A stretch of DNA of 64,000 nucleotides, from contig OZ025265.1 of the NCBI GenBank assembly GCA_964019135.1, forward strand, positions 19,753,143 through 19,817,142, read 5' to 3'. Position numbers and translations under genes: made by a program. This document shows positions 57,339 through 64,000 of the stretch, piece by piece. How positions within the stretch are numbered: position 1 is the first letter of the stretch; each line of letters starts with the position of its first letter. The notes beneath the pieces are model-generated. The model saw only the letters and a program-made list of their open reading frames with translations, had not been told where the DNA came from and made no database searches. The DNA comes from Arenicola marina (lineage: Eukaryota; Annelida; Polychaeta; Arenicolidae).

Positions 57339-57471
57339 TAGCCTGAAAGTTCAGACGCTAGGGCAGTCCTGACACTTGTTCTTGGTGACTGCGCTACAGT
57401 CCTGACACTTGTTTTTGGTGACAGTCACCAAGAACAAGTGTCAGGACTGTAGCGTCTGAACTTTCAGGCTA
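57339..57471. mobile_element. 133-bp foldback MITE with 9-bp target duplication, copy 2 only
   Basis: TAGCCTGAAAGTTCAGACGC at the left mirrors GCGTCTGAACTTTCAGGCTA at the right. CCCTGACAG flanks both sides (57330-57338 and 57472-57480). Copy 1 shows the empty site, CCCTGACAG once, at about 50780. A 9-bp duplication with long inverted ends suits a Mutator-like element. Confidence 0.88.
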
Positions 57472-58671
57472 CCCTGACAGAAGTAGGCCTATTGCTATTT
57501 GGAATGCAGATTTTACTTTTATGTTTTTGGAATCATGTTTATACCGAGTTATTTTGGGCCAATTGGGGCCTTTGGCTTTAAACCACTGTCTGTGACTGTA
57601 AAACTAGAAAGTAGGTAGGGTAAACACTAAATTTTCCATATGACATCAAATTTCAGCTGCAGTTTTTGCCTTTTTAAATATAACAATTTAATTCTGGTCT
57701 TTATTATGATTCCAAACCTATATTTTAGATGCCTCCACCCATGAAATATATATAGCTCTAATTTGAAGAGTTTATTTGAGACAGATTAAATAGGATTTTA
57801 AACAAAAACTGTAAATATTTTATTACCGGTATATATTGTTCATAGATCTATACTATTTCCTAACATTTGACACCTTTTGCCTAATTCTGACACATATATC
57901 TAGGACATCAAAATTTCAGCTGCAGTTTTTGTCTTTTTAAATATAACAATTTAATTCTGGTTTCTAGACTCCAAACCTATATTTCAAATGCCTCCACCCC
58001 TGAAATATATAATTTGAAGAGTTTAATTGAGAAAAATTAAACAGGAGTTAAAACCAAAACTGTAAATATTTTAAGAATATTTTATTATATATCGTTCACA
58101 TGACTTACTATTTCCTTTTTTTGACACATTTTGCCTACTTTTGACACCCCAGGATAATTCAGATTTATTCACAACCATATCACTCATCTCTGATTTGAAA
58201 AAATAGCTGTTTTTCGGGGCTATTTTTGTTAATTTTCAAATGATTTTAATCTATTTACCTTATTAAAATAATGCCATTATTACGATTTTTAATCAAATGC
58301 AGAATTATATATTTTATTCCTCTTAAAGCAACATTTTAAGTTTAAAATTGTCCCAATACAATCATTTTCCATGTCAAATGTCAAAAACTGGTTTCCCTGC
58401 CAGACACATATAGATCTAGATAACCATCACAAAACAATATAGGACATACAAATATTTTCACTTCCAGTCTATTTGGGCATGAAATTTAAACATATCACTG
58501 GCAAAAATATAGCTAGGATATCAACAGTTTAACAAATATTGAATGAAATCCTTTTTCCCGAAACTAAACAGCCCCTCTTAAAATGTCAAGCTTTGAGTAT
58601 ATTCACACAAAAAATGGTTGTACTTTGTATTGTCAACATCCCCTTGCTGACAAATAATTAAAATATTAATC

Positions 58672-58830
58672 AAAAAGGCAACAATTATTTAATAAAAAGT
58701 TTAATAAAAAAGGCAACAATTATTGAATTAAAAGTTTAATAAAAAAGGAAACAATTATTGGATTTAAAGTTTAATAGAAAAAAACAACAATTATTGAATT
58801 AAAAGTTTAATAAAAAAGGCAACAATTACT
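58672..58830. repeat. AT-rich tandem units, all one orientation, copy 2
   Basis: Four to five units containing AAAAGGCAACAATTATTGAA and TTAAAAGTTTAATAA. This is the counterpart of 51905-52105. Confidence 0.8.
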
Positions 58831-60286
58831 GAAACAACGGTTTTAGTAGTTCATATTGATAAGCAACACAAATGTGTACCATTTTGAGGATCAGAAAACT
58901 GTCTGGACTACTCCTACTCAAGCAGTATTACTTTCAAATAGAGATACCAAGTATACATAATAAACAGGGTTTAGCATGTAAAAGTGTCTACCGGTAAATA
59001 GGCAATAGGCAACATATGGTCAGTTTACTTCATTTTACTTATACACTGGTGCGACTTATCTATGGCTCAAGTCTAATAATTTCTCAAAATCCGTGGGTGT
59101 GACTTATACACTGGAAATTTGGTAACATATGCCCAGTTTACTTATCTTTTTTTATGTTTACTTTCTAAAAACATTTTTTGTGACAGATACCAATATTACA
59201 TTGGTAGCAAATTGTATAGATCTAGGATGATAGAAGAAGACGGATGATGATAAAACATACATTGTACTTCTGACATGTGGTGAGTGTTCAAGAAACTTAC
59301 TCGTGGTGTATTTAGCAACAGTTTAGTATATGTTCTCATGGACAGGTCACAACCGCATAAAGCCTGCTATAAAACATGTTATAGATTGCTAGAATGGTAG
59401 AAGAAGAAGGATGATGATAAAACATACTTCTGACATGGTGTGAGTGTTCAAGAAGCTTACTCATGGTGTATTTAGCAATTGTTCAGTATCTGTTCTCATG
59501 GATAGGTCACAACAGGCAATGAAAATATGTTTTTCATGAAGGAGTTACCTTCGAAAATAGTTTTAATAGAAATGATATAGATCTATTAAAGTCCTTCTAA
59601 TATAAATAGAAATATTTATGAACATGTTGTCATCAATTTTTGTTGGCCATATTGGGGCATATTTAGCTTTTTTATGAACATATACCTGGTACATAGATAG
59701 GTATAGATTGCTATAAATCTATGACCAGGTATAAACTTGATTTAAAAATATCTCATCAACCTATATATAATTTTAGCAAAAGGAAAAAAAATGAATAAGA
59801 TATTAATTATCATAAAATAGATCTAATATGATTAATTATAGACTCAAGCAACTACTTATTTTTGTATTTCTCTGCATATATGACTTTAAGCCCAAATATT
59901 ACCGTTAAACAACTAAGCCATCCATCTTATTTTTAATTAAAAGAAATAGATAAAAATATCAGTTCTATAACTTAAATAAGATATTTCAGTACAGGTAGTT
60001 TTAAGAATATAAACTACTTCAGCTAATACAGCAGATATAAGACAGCATCTAGTCAACTCGACCCACGACATGCCCGACCCATCACCTACTCAACCCCAAG
60101 CCAACTCGACCCCAAGCTAACTCAACCTCAAACCAACTATACCTGTGTTGGTTTTGAGTCTAGTTGTCTAGAAACCTATAAGATTAGGACAGCTGGCTGC
60201 TGCCGTTGATACAGCAGCTTTAAGAGCTAGGCCTTTATTTTTTTTTTATTTGGGTGAGCTCGCAACTTAGGCAATGCCTATTCATA

Positions 60287-60780
60287 TTATGAACGAGTTG
60301 ACCTTATATATGCACTTAATTAGGAGCGGGTGGGGGGGGTTATACCCCCCTAATTAATTACCCCACCGTTTTCTGTACAAGTATAAACTAAACTGAACTA
60401 ATCTTAACACACGATAAAATATTGATATTTATATAAATATTATGAACCCTATCAAACAAAGGATGTTGGACATGTCTAGACGGGCCATTGTTCATGGTGA
60501 CAAGACAGTCCAGTTGCACATACATTTATCCCTGAGTCAACGTCACGTGAGGCATCAAAACTGTATTTATTTGCGAACTAGCGAACAAACCAAGATGCGC
60601 ATTACTGCACTCTCAACTACCAGAGAGTTTAAGAACACATTCATACTATATTTGCCAACTTTTATGCATTGTATGATTATTGATACTTATAATTATATAT
60701 TAATTAGTGTAAAACTAAAAACAAATTGCGAATAAAGTCGGAGAGCTATGCGTCTTGTTTTGTGAGTTCGAGAGTATTTA
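60287..60780. other. Intergenic DNA upstream of PTPN23
   Basis: AT-rich, with a G run at 60331-60340. The 97-codon frame at 60442-60735 has no recognisable motif and is probably chance. Confidence 0.4.
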
Positions 60781-60786
60781 GTGTCA

Positions 60787-60794
60787 TGACGTCA
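60787..60794 (+). promoter_or_regulatory. Full CRE palindrome in PTPN23 promoter or 5' UTR
   Basis: TGACGTCA lies 20 bp upstream of the PTPN23 start codon at 60814. It matches the CREB/ATF consensus exactly. Its use as a promoter element is inferred from position. Confidence 0.5.
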
Positions 60795-60813
60795 TTTTCG
60801 TGAAGCCAGCAAG

Positions 60814-63768
60814 ATGGAGGCGGTGCCTCGAATGCCGATGTTGGCATTCGATTTAAAGAATTGCTCTGAAATAATCGAGTTTACGCCCGATTTGAAGACT
60901 GTGAGTACATGATCATGAACAGTTTATTTGTTTGGCGTCGCAGCGAGGAATGTAATACCAGAATAGTGAAGACATCCTTGGTAATGTAACTGTCACATCG
61001 CACGGGCAGTTTGTTTACAAATTTTATTGTTTTGTGTCAGCAGTGAGTGCATAGATCTAAGTCTTACATGCCTACTCCTGTTGTGTGCATTATCATTTGC
61101 ACAGTTTAATATCACAGCACATTTAAAAATCTTGCTATTCAGGCACTTAGCGATGGGTACTTTACCACCCTGGCAGGCCCCATATTTGTTTTGTATGGTG
61201 TATGGACGTAACAGCCGTACTACCACAACGGCCGTGTGAGTTAGGGTGGGTGGGGTGGCGGTCTATAGGGGTGGGGGGGGGAATGTGGTGGGGGCGCGTG
61301 AAGCACACAGCCGGCTTGATTAGGTTGGAGGCAGGGGTGCGTGAAGCGATTAGCAGGCCGTGGGCTAGCCCTGTTGCATGCCCCTCCCTGGCTTATCCGC
61401 TCTGGGGAGCGGGCCGGAGGGCCATGAAGCCAGTGTCGGTTGTGATTGTTGATTTAAAAATCAGTGCCCTTCGGCCGTCGATTGCAGAAAGTACAGAAAT
61501 AAACGGTCCTTATCAATTTGTCAGGTTGTTCTTCATACCTTTATAGTTCCAAGGGCAATGAGATTGAAAACAAACAAAATCCACCACTTTTTGTACTGGT
61601 GAAAGTTTTCAACAACAATTTTCAACAACTCTCCCCGCCGCCATGTCGCTGTTACGTCACAGTTCTCGTCGATCTCTCGGCAGAGGGCGTTACGCTTACG
61701 CCATAGTCCCAGGAAAAATTGTGATGCGAGGAACGAGCTCCGTCTGCCAGGAGACCGACGAGAACTGTGACGTAACCCATGCTAGGGGGCGGGGAGACCA
61801 TACGGCCGTTGTGGTAGTACGGCCGTTCCGTCTATAGACCGTTTTGTATAAGGCGCTGAGGACCGTGTCAGTAGCTGAGTGGGGTTGACGCAATTGCAAG
61901 TTAAAACTGCAACATTTTAACACTGACTCTGTTGTGCCCCTGGAAAAGTGGGCTTGCCTGGGGGCAGGTAGTCTTGTCAGTCTACAGGAACCATGGCCAC
62001 ATGTCTGCCTGGTCGCTGATCAATGTGGCTGAGTTAATGGTCTAGAGAATTAAGGGGTAGCTAAGATTGAGCTTTAAGGGTGGGGGTCTAGGGATTAGCA
62101 GGATGTGATGCGTCCATCTAATTACCGAAGGGGGCTAAAGGAGGCTTCAAATTTATTGAAGGGGGCTGGAAGGGGCCTGAATTCACTGAAGGGGGCTAGA
62201 TGAAAGGAATTGATGATTAAATTAGTCGATAGTGCTGCATGTCAGGTGCCAAAATAGGTCTAATAAGGGCTCTGTCAATATCCTTTTCCTGAGTGGCGAT
62301 GACATTCTCGAGTTTCACGATGTGATCAGGTAGTGAGAGTGTCTCCCAGTCCATGACAGCTTTCAAATTTGCTGATTTATTATTATTATTTGTACCGTGA
62401 AGAAGCATACGGGTCCGAACATTATGGGGTTTTGGTTGCTGTCTTTGCGTAGTAAACCTTTGTGTTTGTATGATGTACCAGTCACAAAACCTTTCTCAAG
62501 TTAAATGTTCTATCGGTTTGATGTTAAAATCGATAACAATCAAGATCTGTACTTTATTTGGTATCCCCTAACAGTACAGATCTGAGAGATGTTTGATCTT
62601 AATTAGAAATTAGAATTATAATATATATTTTTATAAATTGGATATATAATTTCTTCACCAGGCCCATTCCATCGAGCCCCTTTCGGTAAATCCCAGCCCC
62701 TTTCAGCCTCCTTCAGTAAATTGAAAGAACATATAAATGAATGATTTGCCATTTATTTTTATTTTATTTTTAATCTAAGCTGCAAACCCTTCAGTAAATC
62801 CTGGCCCCCTCCAGCCCCCTTTGGTAAATTAAAGGAATAAATAAAGGAATTATTTATCTTTTATCTTCGTTGGATTGATGCTAACGATGGCAGCTTGTCA
62901 TCAACACCCAACCCTTAAATAGATGATATCGGGCTATGGCTGGTGAAAATAAATGTATGGATATATTGGAAATGTGAAGGGAAGTACAAGGTCATGCACA
63001 CCCTAAAAAAAGAGAAATGTTGAGAAATTACACACCGTGAGCTCTACCCTTCTCAGCTTGGGGTATGTCATATACCAATCCATTTTGGCTTAGAGTATAT
63101 CACATGTTAAATTTTAACCCCAATCTACAGCACTACAGTACTTGTTCATGTTATAGGGGCCAATGACAGCACTACATGTTGCACCATACTGCATCCAGCC
63201 CTGTAACCATTTTGTCGTAACATATATATTTACAGTGAGATAAAAAGGGAACCATTATATATCAGGTATTTCTTTTATCTGTAAAATAAAATAATGGTGC
63301 AATTCTTAATTTTAGATCTATTTTTTTCACAGTACATTTCAGATTTCTACCATGAGAATGCTGATAGCTACAGCAAAGAATGTGCAGAATTGGATTCTCT
63401 CAGACAGGTATTGTAATATAACTGTATATATTGTAACACTGTAGTAAGACTCCAGTTTGCCTGCAAATATACATTACCATAGAAGTTGTCACTGATATAG
63501 CAGCAAGCACTTTCTTTGCAGGTGCAGGTTCTGGGATAAATAGTATGGGAATTATTGGTAACTCCACCACCATGTCCCAAACTCTGAAGTAGTCTCCTTT
63601 TGATCCATATTGACCTTATACCTTGTGATTATTGTTTCAGAATGCTGTACGAGCTTCCAGAGATTTCATGGGATGTGGCACATTGAAGAAGTATTTCTCC
63701 CAGCTACAGTTTCTTCAGAGCAGGTTCCCTATGACCGATGGAGGGGCCTTGGCCCTTCCTTTTACATG
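60814..63768 (+). CDS. PTPN23: PTPN23 / HD-PTP, first three coding exons (runs off the window)
   Basis: HD-PTP is an endosomal BRO1-domain protein that works with ESCRT complexes to sort ubiquitinated receptors; it carries a tyrosine phosphatase-like domain further downstream. Exons: 60814-60900 (donor GACT|gtgagt), 63333-63407 (acceptor tttcacag) and 63641-63768 (acceptor tgtttcag, donor ACATG|gtcagt). They encode 96 complete residues plus two bases. MEAVPRMPMLAFDLKNCSE matches human MEAVPRMPMIWLDLKEAGD. SLRQNAVRASRDFMGC, LKKYFSQLQFLQSRFPM and ALPFTW match LLRQNAVRVPRDFEGC, LRKYLGQLHYLQSRVPM and AVPVTW. This is the start of the BRO1 domain. The ATG is the first in the exon and agrees with the human start. 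The rest of the gene lies beyond base 64000; 63769-64000 is intron. Confidence 0.93.
61202..61836. mobile_element. 635-bp inverted-repeat element in PTPN23 intron 1
   Basis: The left end TGGACGTAACAGCCGTACTA, continuing CCACAACGGCCGT, mirrors the right end, which read inward is TAGACGGAACGGCCGTACTA and CCACAACGGCCGT. TA flanks both sides. The interior has a G-rich stretch and a second inverted repeat (61631-61796). No transposase frame; a non-autonomous element, probably with TA targets. Confidence 0.75.
61631..61796. repeat. Long inner hairpin inside the 61.2-kb element
   Basis: GTTACGTCACAGTTCTCGTC with G at 61651-61671 is exactly mirrored by CGACGAGAACTGTGACGTAA with C at 61756-61776. The arms extend with mismatches on both sides (CTCCCCGCC ... 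GGCGGGGAG), giving a stem of about 70 bp. Confidence 0.85.
61840..63332 (+). other. Remainder of PTPN23 intron 1
   Basis: Loose tandem stretches of GAAGGGGGCTGGAAGGGGCC and similar at 62125-62200. The inverse wording CCCCTTTCAGCCTCCTTCAG occurs near 62696-62715, with CCCTCCAGCCCCCTTTGG near 62806. The pair could form another inverted element spanning 62120-62830, with TTACCGAAGG / CTTTGGTAAA as possible ends. No exon is seen. Confidence 0.4.
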
Positions 63769-64000
63769 GTCAGTAGGATAAGATGTATACCACTTAACTC
63801 ACTTGTAAGACAAGGTTTTAATGACTTAAAAACGTGGAGGAGATGTCTTATAACCCAAGTCCAGAATGCTGGGTATCCAAGCTCCGGGCTATTGCCTGGA
63901 ACCATTCTGACATATTATTGGAGCTTTAGAAATATTGATGTTCTGGTACTTTAAACTGAAGCCTATCTGCATAAGGTACATATAGCTGTGCTAACTGGTT

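Larger units (their letters stand above)
56292..60286. mobile_element. 4.0-kb AT-rich repeat element, copy 2
   Basis: Same termini and order of blocks as copy 1 at 49481-53477. Differences seen: the 219-bp MITE is absent; an extra foldback MITE is present at 57339-57471; the AT-rich units at 58672-58830 are all in one orientation; and about 100 bp near 59960-60070 (CTTAAATAAGATATTTCAG and GACCCACGACATGCCCGACC) is missing from copy 1. Confidence 0.8.

Noticed and set aside
60442-60735. 97-codon frame upstream of PTPN23
   Set aside because: It has no motif and lies in AT-rich DNA without splice or promoter context.

Overview
This window is animal nuclear DNA. It has spliced genes with GT-AG introns, tRNA-derived SINEs, several MITE families, a LINE fragment and a great deal of tandem repeat DNA. 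Coding exons are GC-rich and introns and intergenic DNA are AT-rich. The gene set (CDC6, CWC22, PTPN23/HD-PTP) is ordinary bilaterian housekeeping, while a DegT-type aminotransferase points to an invertebrate. Many AGATCT motifs and the mix of SINEs would fit a mollusc, but that is only a guess.

Layout. (1) 1434-7471, minus strand: complete CDC6, ten coding exons and 619 residues, with a non-coding first exon near 9.55-9.62 kb under a perfect E2F site and a CCAAT box. (2) 9.7-12.7 kb: divergent intergenic DNA with a decayed LINE reverse transcriptase. (3) 12.8-33.4 kb, plus strand: CWC22, a spliceosome and exon-junction-complex factor. I could assemble 18 coding exons whose lengths sum to a whole number of codons (1,544 residues). 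Its introns carry SINEs, a MITE and several minisatellites. The largest is about 70 copies of a 62-bp unit, each containing the end of exon 16 and its 5' splice site. (4) 33.4-37.3 kb: intergenic. (5) 37.3-39.4 kb, minus strand: the two 3' exons of a PLP-dependent DegT/DnrJ/EryC1-family aminotransferase; its first exon was not found with confidence. (6) 39.5-49.4 kb: intergenic, with a SINE bounded by a perfect 12-bp target duplication, a 2.3-kb minisatellite of 53-54 bp units and a pogo/Tigger-like MITE. (7) 49.5-60.3 kb: two 4.0-kb AT-rich direct repeats and a 2.8-kb middle module, all starting with the same TAGCGAGC terminus. Comparing the two repeats exposes individual MITE insertions and a local inversion. 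The middle module holds an OTU-protease-like gene fragment in which TGA stands at the catalytic cysteine. (8) 60.8 kb to the window end, plus strand: the first three coding exons of PTPN23 (start of the BRO1 domain) behind a full CRE.

CDC6 (replication licensing), CWC22 (splicing) and PTPN23 (endosomal sorting) are not a functional cluster. The recurring theme is tandem amplification of DNA at exon ends: exon 7 and exon 16 of CWC22, and possibly the stop-codon end of the aminotransferase.
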